Source of the DNA: Candidatus Hydrogenedentota bacterium
GTDB taxonomy: Bacteria > Hydrogenedentota > Hydrogenedentia > Hydrogenedentales > CAILVY01
Reading direction: 5' to 3'
DNA length: 63,042 nt
Assembly: GCA_903837785.1 (NCBI GenBank)
Contig: CAILVY010000377.1
Span: 1 to 63,042 of the forward strand
The notes under the pieces are model-generated. The model had not been told where the DNA came from. It ran no database searches and worked only from the letters and a program-made list of their open reading frames with translations. Position numbers and translations under genes: made by a program. This document shows, in pieces, positions 1 through 9,800 of the stretch; positions within the stretch are counted from its first letter, which is position 1, and each line of letters begins with the position of its first letter.

Positions 1-10
1 CCACCAACAG

Positions 11-70
11 AAAAGGCCGCCTTTTCCCTCTGTCGCTCGTCCGTCGCCGCTCACAAGTGAGCGACGGACG
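11..70. repeat. Two adjacent hairpin-forming inverted repeats
   Basis: Positions 11-17 (AAAAGGC) pair with 19-25 (GCCTTTT). Positions 38-47 (CGTCCGTCGC) pair perfectly with 61-70, and TCAC (51-54) pairs with GTGA (57-60) inside, leaving a three-base bulge. There is no run of T after the second stem on the + strand, so a classical intrinsic terminator is not clear. It may end a gene that lies left of the window. Confidence 0.5.
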
Positions 71-348
71 GCTCCGACGGAAAAAGGCTACTGACCCACT
101 CCGCAACAAACCGTTGCACTTAGAATATGAATCCGGAGAGGGATGAATGACCGGCCTTGAAATCGTCGTTCTGCTCTTTCATACTGGCGCCCCGTGTGCC
201 CAGGAAGGCCGGTGGGCTAAGTCATCCCGGAGATGTCGGACCCAACATCTCTGTATTCGGTCCGGTGTACGGAGTGGCGTGCGAAGAAGATGAACGGCGC
301 GGATTCCATCGAGTGATTCGCCCATGACCTGCAGGAAGCGATATCCCT
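71..348. other. Intergenic, no gene seen
   Basis: No supported coding region here. The only structure I see is a 7-bp inverted repeat, GAGATGT at 230-236 with ACATCTC at 245-251. An AGGAAG element near 332-337 is the likely ribosome binding site of the gene that starts at 349. Confidence 0.5.
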
Positions 349-1602
349 ATGCGTTTGCTTGTTCTTGGTTTTGCCGCCGTATGCTGCGCGTGTACGGCCC
401 TCGCGGAAAAGAACTGGCCGGCTTGGCGCGGCCCGTCGGCGGATGGGCACTCCGATGCGACGAGGCTTCCGCTCCATTGGACGGAACAGGAGAACATCGT
501 CTGGAAGACGGGCATCCATGACTCAGGGCATTCGACGCCGGTCGTGTGGGGAAAGCACATCTGGCTGACGACGGCCAAGGAAGATGGCACTGTGCTCTAT
601 GCGGTCGCGGTGGACCGGGATTCGGGTAAGGTCATTCATGACATCGAAGTGTTCCGCGTGGAAACGCCGCAGCGGATCAACCCGATCAACTCCTATGCCA
701 CCCCTTCGCCCTGCGTAGAAGAAGGCCGCGTCTATGTCCACTACGGCACGTTTGGCACGGCTTGCATCGATACCGCCACCGGCAAGATTCTGTGGCAACG
801 TTCCGATTTAAACTGCGACCACATGCAGGGTCCCGCCTCGTCTCCGGTGATTTACCAGGACCTCTTAATCCTCGATGTCGAAGGCACGGACAAGCAGTTT
901 ATTGCGGCGTTGGATAAGACGACCGGAAAGACTGTGTGGATGTACGAACGGCCGCAGGAAATGTACACGGCCACCAAGCCCGTCTACCGGAAGTCGTATC
1001 AGACGCCCGTGATCCTCGCGATAGACGGCCGGCCGCAACTGATCAGCAATGGCGCCTTGCTTGTAACCGGGCACGAGCCGCTGACCGGCAAGGAAATCTG
1101 GCGGGTCCGCTATCGCGATGACAGCTCCATTTCGAGCATCGTCAGCGGACTCGGACTTCTCTTCGTGAATACCGGCGGCCCTCCCGGCGGAAGCGAACTC
1201 TGGGCAATTCGGCAGGGTGGGAACGGCGACGTTACGGATACGCACGTGGTCTGGCAATTGACGAAGGAAGCTCCGCATCAGTCGTCGCCCGTCCTCGTGG
1301 GGGACCTCCTTTTCTCCGTCAGTGACGCCGGGCTCCTGATCTGCACTGAAGGGAAGACCGGTCAGCAGGTGTGGTCGAAACGGCTCAAGGGGAAATTCGG
1401 GGCTTCGCTCCTGGCCGTGAACGGACGAATCTATGTCGCGAACACCGGGGGCACGACCACTGTCATTGCGCCGGAGCGCGAATACCGCGAATTGGCCGTC
1501 AATCAACTCGACGACGGGCTGTGGGCATCGCCGGCCGTAACCGAGAACGCTCTCCTCGTCCGCACGAAAACGCATCTCTACCGCATCGAGGAAAAGAAGT
1601 AG
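349..1602 (+). CDS. Exported PQQ-type beta-propeller protein (BamB/dehydrogenase-like repeats)
   Basis: A 417-residue protein with a Sec signal peptide ending near residue 19 (hydrophobic core, ALA-type cleavage site). The mature part starts with NWPAWRGPSADG, the opening typical of the exported PQQ-like quinoprotein repeat proteins common in Planctomycetes and relatives. Repeated blades carry the tryptophan-docking pattern, for example TGKILWQR, TGKTVWMYERP, TGKEIWRVRY and TGQQVWSKR. No cytochrome c motif (CxxCH) and no clear PQQ-dehydrogenase active-site cluster is visible, so an enzyme activity is not supported; a structural or binding role is equally likely. ATG 349 is preceded by AGGAAG about 10 bases upstream. 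It is convergent with the amidase gene downstream. A second protein of the same class is encoded at 34448-35686. Confidence 0.85.
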   Translation: MRLLVLGFAAVCCACTALAEKNWPAWRGPSADGHSDATRLPLHWTEQENIVWKTGIHDSGHSTPVVWGKHIWLTTAKEDGTVLYAVAVDRDSGKVIHDIEVFRVETPQRINPINSYATPSPCVEEGRVYVHYGTFGTACIDTATGKILWQRSDLNCDHMQGPASSPVIYQDLLILDVEGTDKQFIAALDKTTGKTVWMYERPQEMYTATKPVYRKSYQTPVILAIDGRPQLISNGALLVTGHEPLTGKEIWRVRYRDDSSISSIVSGLGLLFVNTGGPPGGSELWAIRQGGNGDVTDTHVVWQLTKEAPHQSSPVLVGDLLFSVSDAGLLICTEGKTGQQVWSKRLKGKFGASLLAVNGRIYVANTGGTTTVIAPEREYRELAVNQLDDGLWASPAVTENALLVRTKTHLYRIEEKK

Positions 1603-1740
1603 CGGAGAGGAGGACGGGGCGATCTTGGGAACGAACCCGGATGGCCCTTGGGAGTGTGCGACTCCTGCCGTAGCGGAGAGTCTATCCGGCAGCAGTTGAC
1701 ACATCCGGTTGTCTTCAGCAATTCCACTTCCGCTTCGGCT

Positions 1741-2703
1741 CTAGGTGATTCGCCGCACCTTCGCCACGCCGTGCTGCCACCAGTCTTTCAAGGTTTCAAA
1801 CTCGCCGCTTCGCCGGGCGAGATTGCCGGTCGCGGAATCCAGGTCGAGAACGGCCTCGACATAATCTTCTTCGAAATGGCCGGCTTCGGCAACGATGTTT
1901 CCATCGGGCAGGATAATGCGGCTCTGGCCATGGGAACCACCGCGGGGCCTTTTGTCCGCGGGGGCATTTGCATGCACGACGAAGACCGAATTCTCCACCG
2001 CGCGGGCCTGTATCTGGGCGCGATAGGGGGCAATCTTCTTCTTCTCTTCCATGCCGGATTCGTGGGAGATGTAAAACACGATCCGCGCTCCCGCCAGGAC
2101 GGGCAACCGGACGAGTTCGGGGTAGCGTTCATCGTGACAGATGATGATGGAACAAAGGATGCCGTCAATGGGAAAGACGCTCATGTGCTCGCCGGGAATC
2201 GCCCATTGCTCGCCCGCCAGTTGGATCTTGTGATAGCGCTCAAGGATCTTGCCGGCGGGCGTTATGACGACCGCGGAGTTGAAGAGTCCGTCGCCGGACG
2301 GGGTTGGGGCACCCGCGATCACGTAGACCCCCGCCTCCTTTGCCGCCTCCGCTATGCTCCTTTCCGCTTCTTCGAGGCGGCGAAGCGTATCCTTCGCGAT
2401 GGCCTTCTTGTTGTAGCCGGTGACGGAACATTCCGGAAAGACAACCACTCGCGCGCCGGTCGACGCACTGCGGTGAATGAAGTGGCGATGACGCTCGATG
2501 TTCTTTTCAATCTCAGGCCGCGATCTAAGTTGAACGGCCGCGACTTTCACGGACTTGCCGGGCCCTGTTTTCGGAGGGTCCTGTGCGCGCCGGTCCGGCG
2601 CGTGGCTTTGGCCGCCGTCAGCGGATGCCTGTTCCTGATGGACGAACAGCGCCGCCCCCGTGCCCATCAACGTCTGAATGGCCTTTCTTCGGGTGATCCT
2701 CAT
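1741..2703 (-). CDS. Tat-exported carbon-nitrogen hydrolase (nitrilase superfamily)
   Basis: 320 residues. The N-terminus has a twin-arginine signal (ITRRKAIQTLMGTGAA), so the enzyme probably folds in the cytoplasm and is exported. The nitrilase-superfamily catalytic triad is visible: Glu91 in VVFPECSVTGY, Lys159 in RYHKIQL and Cys189 in IICHDERYP. The family hydrolyses non-peptide C-N bonds of amides, nitriles or carbamoyl compounds; the substrate here cannot be told from sequence. An export signal is unusual, because most family members are cytoplasmic. It lies 56 bases downstream of the sialidase-like gene on the same strand and is probably co-transcribed with it, which hints at a role in processing amide-bearing sugars or peptidoglycan-like material (inference). 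Confidence 0.88.
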   Translation of the reverse strand: MRITRRKAIQTLMGTGAALFVHQEQASADGGQSHAPDRRAQDPPKTGPGKSVKVAAVQLRSRPEIEKNIERHRHFIHRSASTGARVVVFPECSVTGYNKKAIAKDTLRRLEEAERSIAEAAKEAGVYVIAGAPTPSGDGLFNSAVVITPAGKILERYHKIQLAGEQWAIPGEHMSVFPIDGILCSIIICHDERYPELVRLPVLAGARIVFYISHESGMEEKKKIAPYRAQIQARAVENSVFVVHANAPADKRPRGGSHGQSRIILPDGNIVAEAGHFEEDYVEAVLDLDSATGNLARRSGEFETLKDWWQHGVAKVRRIT

Positions 2704-2759
2704 GTTTCAGAGTCCTCTCTTTCTGCGAGTAAATCAAGCTCCGGCGGTCTCGAAACGCC

Positions 2760-4658
2760 TCACTGCATACCGGCCACGCGCACGCGGGCATTGCCGGCCA
2801 TCTCACTGACGCGCAGGGCGCGTGTGTAAAGCCGCAACGCCCGGACGGACGGGTCTATCCGCAGCGTGCCCGCGCCGTTGGGCGCCCGGAGCGTTGGGCT
2901 GAAGCGGCCCCAACCGAATTGGCGCTGATCACCGCCGTCGCAGAGGACGCCGTCTACGAGGAACAAGATAATCTTGGGCCCGCCGTCAACGATAATGCCG
3001 ACGTGCTGAAGCAAACCCGGATGCAGTGCATCCCGGTCGCAGTCCCAGCACGATTCCTGGCGCCCATCGTCGAGCGTGATGCGAAGGGTTCCCGCGCCGG
3101 TCGCGGCAACCGCGATGCCGCTGCCTGAATCATTGCGGCTGTCCAGAATTACCTGCCCCGGGCGGAGCGCGTCAGGTTGCAGCCAGAAATCGAGACTGAA
3201 ACCCGCGCGCAAGTCTTTGCCGCGATAATCGGGCTGCCTGCCGTCGCGCGCATGGAAGTCCGGCAGCGTGGGCATCGGGACCGACTCCGGCATCGGCGTG
3301 TCTCCGGCCAGGTTGAGGGCGAGGCCATCTTCCGCCGGCGACTGGTTTTCAAACTGATGAAACAGCCCGTCGAGCAGCTTCTCGGGGATTCGATGAATCC
3401 GTCCGACATTCTTCTGAGTCTCCGTGATGAAGTACTGGCCGCCCTCCTCGATGAGGTCGGGATAACTCATCCGGATGAACGGGTCGTCGTCGTAGAGAAG
3501 TATTTCCGGCTGTGACCACTGGATGACTTTGCCCTCCGGCGTATCGCGCTCGACGCCGGCGGCGAGCCAGGCCGGATTGCGGTCGTTGTACGGGAAGTTC
3601 CCGTCGCTTTCCACGGCGCGTCTGGCGACAATGGAACCGCCGTGATTGTGGAACCAGTACAGGAACTTGCCGTTTGAGCACTTCCACGCGAAGTTCGCCG
3701 CGCGCGGGTGCTTGATTCGCCGGCCGCCGGGCGTGTAGGCCGCATAGGCGGGGGCCGTCCATGTATGGCCGCCATCGCGGCTGTAAGCACAGGCCGGCCA
3801 TCCGTCGATAGTCCGATAGACGCAATACAGCGAGCCGTCGCTCAGCGAAACGATGCTTTGTTCCTCGGCTATACGGCCGCCGCCGGCGGGCGCGCGCAAC
3901 CCGGTGTCGCCGTCGGGCAGCGTCTCGAACGTGATCTTCTCCGGATCCGCTTCGGAAAGGAGGTTCTCGCTGCGCAGGAAACACCCCTCCGACTGCGAGA
4001 AGAAGCCCGCACCGCAGGCGCCGACCTTGTGCAGGACGAGAAGGGCCGCGTTGTTGAGAATCAACGGGCGCCCGACATTCCAGAACATGCGCAGCGTCCC
4101 GCCGTAGACGTTGTTCCGATCACATTCGAATTCGCGGATCGGGACCTCATAGCGCTTCGGAGACCAGGTGCGGCCATGATCGTCGCTGTACTTGAAGACA
4201 TAGTGGCCGAGCGAGTCGGCCCGCTTGTATACGCCGCCGTCTTCGCGCTTCACCTCACGAACATTGTCCGTGTTGTGATTGTAGAAGGCGTAAATGCGCC
4301 CGCCGGGCACTTTCAGCAGCACAGCGTAAGCCGATTCCGGGCCGTCCGCGGGCTCGATGGCGGCAAGGTCGCTCCACGTCCGCCCTTGATCCGTGCTGCG
4401 CATGGAAACGACGTGCTGTCCGGTCGCGCCTTCCTTGCCAGGGCCGGTGGTGATGACGCAGAGCCACACGCCGTCGTCCGTCTTCACGAGATAGGGCTGA
4501 TCCGCGTAACCTTCGCTAGGGATGATCCAACCGTTGGAGATGTGACGCGGGTCGGCCGACACCGACAGCGGAACAGCAGGCGGTTCCGCGCCTGAAACGA
4601 GCGCGATACTCATGGAAAGCACCACAAGACAGGCGGGGACAAGATGCGCACAGTTCAT
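2760..4658 (-). CDS. Exported sialidase-like (BNR repeat) protein with C-terminal LamG-type domain
   Basis: 632 residues with a Sec signal peptide (cleavage near VSGAEPP, about residue 25). Asp-box motifs of the sialidase/BNR propeller (S-x-D-x-G-x-T-W) occur at STDQGRTW, SDDHGRTW and SRDGGHTW. The region after about residue 440 (FHARDGRQPDYRGKD onwards) looks like a concanavalin/LamG jelly-roll module, ending with the typical ALRLYTRALRVSEM stretch. The fold points to exo-sialidase-like glycan cleavage or glycan binding; the catalytic arginine triad cannot be confirmed by eye. It heads a two-gene unit with the Tat-exported amidase. The region upstream is shared with the divergent ycaC-type gene. 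Confidence 0.82.
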   Translation of the reverse strand: MNCAHLVPACLVVLSMSIALVSGAEPPAVPLSVSADPRHISNGWIIPSEGYADQPYLVKTDDGVWLCVITTGPGKEGATGQHVVSMRSTDQGRTWSDLAAIEPADGPESAYAVLLKVPGGRIYAFYNHNTDNVREVKREDGGVYKRADSLGHYVFKYSDDHGRTWSPKRYEVPIREFECDRNNVYGGTLRMFWNVGRPLILNNAALLVLHKVGACGAGFFSQSEGCFLRSENLLSEADPEKITFETLPDGDTGLRAPAGGGRIAEEQSIVSLSDGSLYCVYRTIDGWPACAYSRDGGHTWTAPAYAAYTPGGRRIKHPRAANFAWKCSNGKFLYWFHNHGGSIVARRAVESDGNFPYNDRNPAWLAAGVERDTPEGKVIQWSQPEILLYDDDPFIRMSYPDLIEEGGQYFITETQKNVGRIHRIPEKLLDGLFHQFENQSPAEDGLALNLAGDTPMPESVPMPTLPDFHARDGRQPDYRGKDLRAGFSLDFWLQPDALRPGQVILDSRNDSGSGIAVAATGAGTLRITLDDGRQESCWDCDRDALHPGLLQHVGIIVDGGPKIILFLVDGVLCDGGDQRQFGWGRFSPTLRAPNGAGTLRIDPSVRALRLYTRALRVSEMAGNARVRVAGMQ

Positions 4659-4988
4659 TCCGGTGGCCCTTCCTTTGCTCTCTGATATCGGTAGCGATTT
4701 TCGTCCGGACGACGCGAAACAACGCAGGGGGATGATATCACCGCCGTGCGCCGTTGAGAAGCCAGCATCGGCGGGTTCCGCTGTACTTCACCTGCCTGGT
4801 GCGGGCCGGCGATCGTTTGGGCTGCGGGAACAGGCTTCTCACACGGGGAGCTCGAACAAAGCAGGCCGGGAACGAAGAAGCGAAGAGGAGTGGTTCTCAC
4901 CGGGTATGAATATTCAGCCTTGGAGTGTTGTTGCACGGATTGTCGGTAGTAAACGTCTGATTGCAACGCTGCCAGGAGGACGGAAGCG
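4659..4988. other. Divergent intergenic region
   Basis: About 330 bases between the sialidase-like gene (minus) and the ycaC-type gene (plus). I see an AGGAGG ribosome binding site at 4975-4980 for the downstream gene, but no promoter match or operator that I would defend. Confidence 0.4.
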
Positions 4989-5603
4989 ATGGAGTACGTT
5001 CGCCTCGACAAGAATAATGCGGCGGTCCTCCTCGTGGACCACCAGACCGGCCTGCTGTCGCTCGTGCGCGACATCGACCCGGACCGATTCAAGAACAACG
5101 TGCTGGCACTCGCCGATTTGGCGAAGTATTTCGGCCTGCCAACGATTCTCACCACCAGTTTCGAGGACGGCCCGAATGGACCGTTAGTGCCGGAACTCAA
5201 GGAGCTCTTCCCAGCCGCCCCGTACATCGCCCGCCCCGGCCAGATCAACGCCTGGGACAACGAGGACTTCGTGAAAGCCGTGAAGGCGGCCGGCAGGAAA
5301 CAACTCATCATCGCCGGGGTAGTGACCGAGGTTTGTGTCGCGTTTCCGGCGCTGTCGGCGCTCGAGGAGGGCTTCGAAGTCTTTGTGGTGACGGATGCGT
5401 CGGGGACCTTCAACGAACTGACCCGGCATTCCGCCTGGGACCGCATGTCCGCGGCCGGTGCCCAACTGATGACCTGGTTCGCGGTGGCCTGCGAACTGCA
5501 TCGCGACTGGCGCAACGATGTCGCCGGGCTGGGCGCCTTGTTCGCCAACCACATCCCGGACTATCGCAACCTGATCACCAGCTATACGACGATCAAGAAA
5601 TGA
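4989..5603 (+). CDS. ycaC: YcaC-family cysteine hydrolase (isochorismatase-like)
   Basis: 204 residues, the full length of the family. It follows E. coli YcaC closely along its length (for example NNVLALADLAKYF, YIARPGQINAWDNEDF, GVVTEVCVAFPALSA, HIPDYRNL), as judged from memory of that protein. The putative triad is Asp17 (LLVDHQ), the Arg in ARPGQINAW and Cys116 (TEVCVAF). YcaC proteins form ring-like oligomers; their physiological substrate is unknown, so no reaction is assigned. ATG 4989 has AGGAGG at 4975-4980 with 8-base spacing. The satP-type acetate transporter gene follows on the same strand after about 185 bases. Both are enterobacterial-type genes, which suggests shared transfer or an adaptive pair (inference). 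Confidence 0.92.
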   Translation: MEYVRLDKNNAAVLLVDHQTGLLSLVRDIDPDRFKNNVLALADLAKYFGLPTILTTSFEDGPNGPLVPELKELFPAAPYIARPGQINAWDNEDFVKAVKAAGRKQLIIAGVVTEVCVAFPALSALEEGFEVFVVTDASGTFNELTRHSAWDRMSAAGAQLMTWFAVACELHRDWRNDVAGLGALFANHIPDYRNLITSYTTIKK

Positions 5604-5649
5604 CCGAAGCGAAGCGGGGTTGGCCGGGCAAGTCCCCCTGCATGTTTGC

Positions 5650-5666
5650 GGCGGGGGCATCCCGCC
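5650..5666 (+). repeat. GC-rich hairpin downstream of ycaC
   Basis: GGCGGG at 5650-5655 pairs with CCCGCC at 5661-5666 around a 5-base loop, 47 bases after the ycaC stop. There is no T-tract, so it is only a weak terminator or attenuator candidate between ycaC and satP. Confidence 0.3.
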
Positions 5667-5788
5667 GGGATACCACCATCTGAAAACCCGGTGCGGAGGC
5701 ATCCGCGAAAGGGGGAACGCAGTCCCTGCTGCAATAAAGCGCCTCTCCCCAGATGTACTATAAGAGGAAAGGTATTGCAGGTGACGCC

Positions 5789-6382
5789 ATGAACGATAAT
5801 ACGCGTTGCGAAATCAAGGACACGACGGCCAATCCGGCACCGCTGGGCCTGTTGGCCTTTGGCATGACGACGGTTCTGCTGAATATCCACAATGCGGGGT
5901 ACTATGAAATGAACTCGATGATCCTGGGCATGGGCCTGTTCTACGGCGGGCTGGCGCAGGTGCTCGCGGGGATCATGGAGTGGAAGAAGAACAACACGTT
6001 CGGGACGACCGCGTTCACCTCGTACGGCATGTTCTGGCTCGCCCTGGTGGCATTGATTGTGCTGCCCAAGACGGGTTGGGTTCCAGAACCTTCCGTTGCG
6101 GGGATGACGAGCTTTCTCACCCTCTGGGGGGTCTTCACCCTGCTACTGTTCGTCGGCACCCTCAGACTGTCCTGCGCGCTTCAGGTGGTCTTCGGCTCGC
6201 TGGCCCTGCTGTTCTTCCTGCTCGCGGCCGGCGTGTGCACGGGCCATCCCGGAGTAAAACTGCTGGCCGGCTACGAGGGAATCGCCTGCGGCGCTTCGGC
6301 GATCTACGCGGGCGTCGCGCAGGTGCTCAACGAGGTGTACGGCAGAGTGGTCTTGCCACTGGGCGTCGTAAAGAAGACTTGA
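5789..6382 (+). CDS. satP: Acetate/succinate transporter, GPR1/FUN34/YaaH (SatP) family
   Basis: 197 residues from ATG 5789. The family signature [14 protein letters not shown] lies just before the first membrane span, followed by [22 protein letters not shown] and [11 protein letters not shown]. Six hydrophobic segments match the hexameric SatP acetate channel. It would move acetate or succinate with protons across the inner membrane. A start 36 bases upstream (5753) is open, but the conserved N-terminus and a purine-rich stretch before 5789 favour the later ATG. The protein resembles the E. coli homologue along its whole length. It may share regulation with the ycaC-type gene upstream. Confidence 0.92.
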   Translation: MNDNTRCEIKDTTANPAPLGLLAFGMTTVLLNIHNAGYYEMNSMILGMGLFYGGLAQVLAGIMEWKKNNTFGTTAFTSYGMFWLALVALIVLPKTGWVPEPSVAGMTSFLTLWGVFTLLLFVGTLRLSCALQVVFGSLALLFFLLAAGVCTGHPGVKLLAGYEGIACGASAIYAGVAQVLNEVYGRVVLPLGVVKKT

Positions 6383-6509
6383 TGCTGTTTCGCTGCGATG
6401 GCGGGCGGCCGCCAATTACGAAGTCCGGATGCCGGTGGGGCAGGCTCTTCTCTTGCGGAAGCCCTGTGCTGGCAGGCCGCGAATCGCCGCCCGGTGAACG
6501 CGATGCCGT

Positions 6510-6536
6510 CGCGTGTTTTTCATCGACAGACACGCG
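6510..6536. repeat. 7-bp inverted repeat overlapping a -35 element
   Basis: CGCGTGT (6510-6516) and ACACGCG (6530-6536) form an inverted repeat with a 13-base centre. The proposed -35 hexamer at 6523-6528 lies inside it, so a regulator bound here would block the promoter. Confidence 0.35.
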
Positions 6537-6551
6537 ATTGTCTGCTAGACT
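6523..6551 (+). promoter_or_regulatory. Sigma70-type promoter candidate before the giant gene
   Basis: TCGACA (6523-6528), a 17-base spacer, then TAGACT (6546-6551). It differs from TTGACA at one position and keeps the key T and A of the -10. It sits about 290 bases upstream of the ATG at 6842. Confidence 0.4.
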
Positions 6552-6841
6552 CAGTTTGGCCGGGGTTCAATAGTGGGCACTTCTCGCACAGGTTAGGCAG
6601 GTGCGGAAGAGGGGCCCCGGAAGGGGCTGGTTTGAGTGGACAGCGGTGAGGGCGCGGTGAAGAGGGCCGTACAATTCCATTGATGTTCCTGGCGTGGCCC
6701 GCGGAAAGTCGTTAAGGCCCTCGTCGAAAGTGAAGGCGCGGCAAACAAGATGCAGCATCTGCGAACGCCTGCGGCCTGTGATCTCCGCCTGTGGCGCGCC
6801 TTCAGGGAATTGGACCGCAGCATTGCGACGGGAGGAGGACT

Positions 6842-9800
6842 ATGAATCAGCAGCCGAGGTGTCCCGATTGTCTGGCCATTCTTCCTCTCACTGCGCCCGA
6901 GGGACTCTGCCCGGAGTGTCGCGGCAAACGCACCTCGAACGCGGAAATCAAGACGGTTTCCCTAGACGGACCAGCCGACGACTCAGCCGCACCAGGGCCG
7001 GTGCTTCCAGAAAGTCAAGCCCTCCTGGCAAGGACTCTGCGGGCAAAGCCCGTTTCAACCGATTTGGCGCTCGGTCTCGTCATGCTCGCCACTCTGGCGG
7101 TGTTTCTCGTGATGCTTCCGTTTCCCAGCTTCTACCTGGGTCTCTTCTCGCTGCCTCCCGCGTTCTTCTTTGCAGTTCCCTTGGCCCAGGCCTATCTCCA
7201 GGGTATTCAGATGGCGCGGGAATCGATCAGGGCCGGGACGGACGATTCCCCCCGACGGTGCTTCCGCCATTCCCTGGCGCCCCGCGTCCGCGTGTGGTTC
7301 GTCCTTTGGCTGGCCTATTTCCTGGCCCTGGAAGGTATTGGCTATTTCGTCTCCGCAGGGCGTTTCGATTTCCCAAACAGCTTTTTCGGAACAGCAACGT
7401 GCCTGCTCGAGATCTCCCTGCTCGTCTCTTGCTGCCTGTTGTGGGCGCCGAGATTCAGGCGCACCTGGTCGCTCGCATTGACGAGCGTGCTCATTGCGCC
7501 TGTTTCGATTGTGCTTCTGTGGTTTCTCAACTACTCGTTGTTCTCCCTCCTCGCGACACTGAAACTCTATGATCCCGGCTACATGGGTATGGGCCTTCTC
7601 TTCGTTCCTCCGCTGATCGCGGCGACCCTTGCCTTCGCAGCAACGCCGGCCGCATGGATATGGGTCAGATGGAAAAAGGGAGACGCATGGTTTGCGCAAA
7701 GGCCATCCTCCCGCCGGGGACAGACCCCGCCCCGAAGTACCCGGGTGAATTCCGCGGACCGGGCGCTTGCAGCCGCCCGGGATTTCTGGATGCGGCTGCC
7801 GGCGCGCACGAGAATGGCCTACCGGCTGTTGGCCTTGTGCGCGCTGGCCGTGTGTGCCGCGTTGGCGGTCGCGTGGGCCAGCACAAACCAGAACGGGAAT
7901 GTGACCTGCCTCGACATCGTAAGCAATGTGTTTGGACAGCCGGTTCGCTGTGCTGCAAGCGGGCATTTTGCGTTTTACACCACCACCGCCCGATTCAATG
8001 TCCTGGACATCTCCCGACCCGGGGAGGCCCCGTCGCTCTTATCCTCCGTCTGGCTCGCCGCAGAGGACAGGCACGAACTCGCCGCCTCCAACGGCCTCGT
8101 GTTTGTCGCCGAGAGGTCGGGACTCTCCCTGCTGGATGTGTCAGACCCTTCGGCACCTCGCGCCGTTGGGGCGGTCCAATTGCCGGGCCGCATGCCCTTC
8201 GCCGTGGCGGCCGCCGGCACCCTGGCTTTCACCGCGACCTGGGATATCCACTGGGGCTCCGACAAACAGCCCCGGAGCCAGACGGATACGGTGGAGTACT
8301 TGGTCCATGTCGTTGACGCCTCCACGCCTTCAGCCCCGCAGCACATGGGCTCCCTTTCAAGTTCCTATGAAGCGACCCCTGGAATGGCCTTCCCCAATAC
8401 CGGCATTGACCTCGCCGCCTCGAATTCCCTGCTGTTGTGCGCGTGCGGACAAGCCGGGCTCTTGATTGTGGATGTCTCCAATCCCCGCGCACCGGTCCGC
8501 GTCGGCATTCACCGCGATGCGGACCGCTTTATCCGGGGCGTGGATTTGAAGGGCCCTATCGCTTATCTCGCCTCAAGCGGCAACGGCCGAAAGTCCTTTC
8601 TTCAGACTCTGGACCTTCGTACACCCTCGAATCCCGCCCTCTTGGCGTCACTGGAACTGCCGGGAGAAGCGCTCGACGTCTCCGTCGCCGCATCACACGC
8701 CTTTGTCTGTCTGGGTCCGGACGGCATGGCCATCGTGGACGTATCCGATCCCCGCGCACCTCGTATAACGGATTCGTACCGTCCCTACGCACACGGCCAT
8801 CTGCAGATCAATTTCGACAAAGTGGCGGTCTCCGAGCCGTTCATGTTCGTCAACAACCGGACTGGGGCGAAGCCCGGACTGGAAATCCTCCGATACGAAC
8901 CTCTGCGGAATTCCAGGCCTGCGCGCCTGCGCGGCCTGATCGACAACACGGCGCGCGTGGCTGCGACGCTGGCGAGGCCTCTGCCCGAAACCGCCACCGG
9001 AGCGCCGTTACGGCCCGCTGCAAGCCGAAGGCCCGAGGTGGACGTCTTTGGCAATCCGCTGGACGCCTTTGCGAAGAAGATCATCGAAGAGCGTGGCATT
9101 GCCGGTACGGTGGTGATGGCCGGCCGGCCGGTGGCGGGTGCCAAAGTGATGTTGCGGCGGATTTCGCGCGACATCGCTGACGGAGCGCCCGACTGCGCCG
9201 CCGTCTCGGTTGATCCTCCGGATGGAAAGGAGTTGCTCGCCGAAACAGATTCGGAGGGAAAGTTCAGGTTTTCGGGGCTTGACGCCGGCCACTACGGAGT
9301 TCTTGCCTACACCGAAGCCGCATGCGGCGTAGACGACATGCCGGTGCGTCCGGGCAGCATCCCGGGGGCTTACCCGGGGGGGACAGAATACTACAGCGAC
9401 CGGAGCCAGGTATCGATCGAGTTGTGGCCAACGGGGGCCTTGTCGGGCCGCGTGCTGGCACCAAATGGGACCCCGATTCCCGAGGCCACGGTCTATCCGG
9501 TCAAGATGCAGTCTCCGTCCGGCACTGCGGCACTCGATCCTGTCCCGGCGGTATTCCTCAGCGGGAAGACCGGCTCCGATGGCCGCTTCCAGATCCCTCG
9601 CCTCGCGGCTGGACGCTGGCAGGTGATGGTCCGCGCCGCGGACTACCCCCTGCAGACGTCGGACTGGCTGCCCACCGGGGACCAATCCGTTGACATTCGG
9701 CTGAGCAGTCGGCCACTTGAACCCGGGACCATGACACAACGCGCGGACAGCCCCCTGTTCAGTCTGTCAGACTATCGCGGCAAATACGTGTTGTTGGACT

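Larger units (their letters stand above)
6383..6841. other. Long non-coding leader or intergenic region
   Basis: About 460 bases without a defensible gene. It contains a promoter-like element at 6523-6551 and a 7-bp inverted repeat around it. If transcription starts near 6558, the downstream giant gene has a leader of roughly 280 bases, with a GC-rich stretch near 6612-6630 (GGGGCCCC..GGGGC) that could fold. No known riboswitch class is recognised. Confidence 0.45.

Noticed and set aside
1648..2829. Long + strand open frame of about 393 codons
   Set aside because: It is antisense to the nitrilase-family gene, whose catalytic triad is clear.
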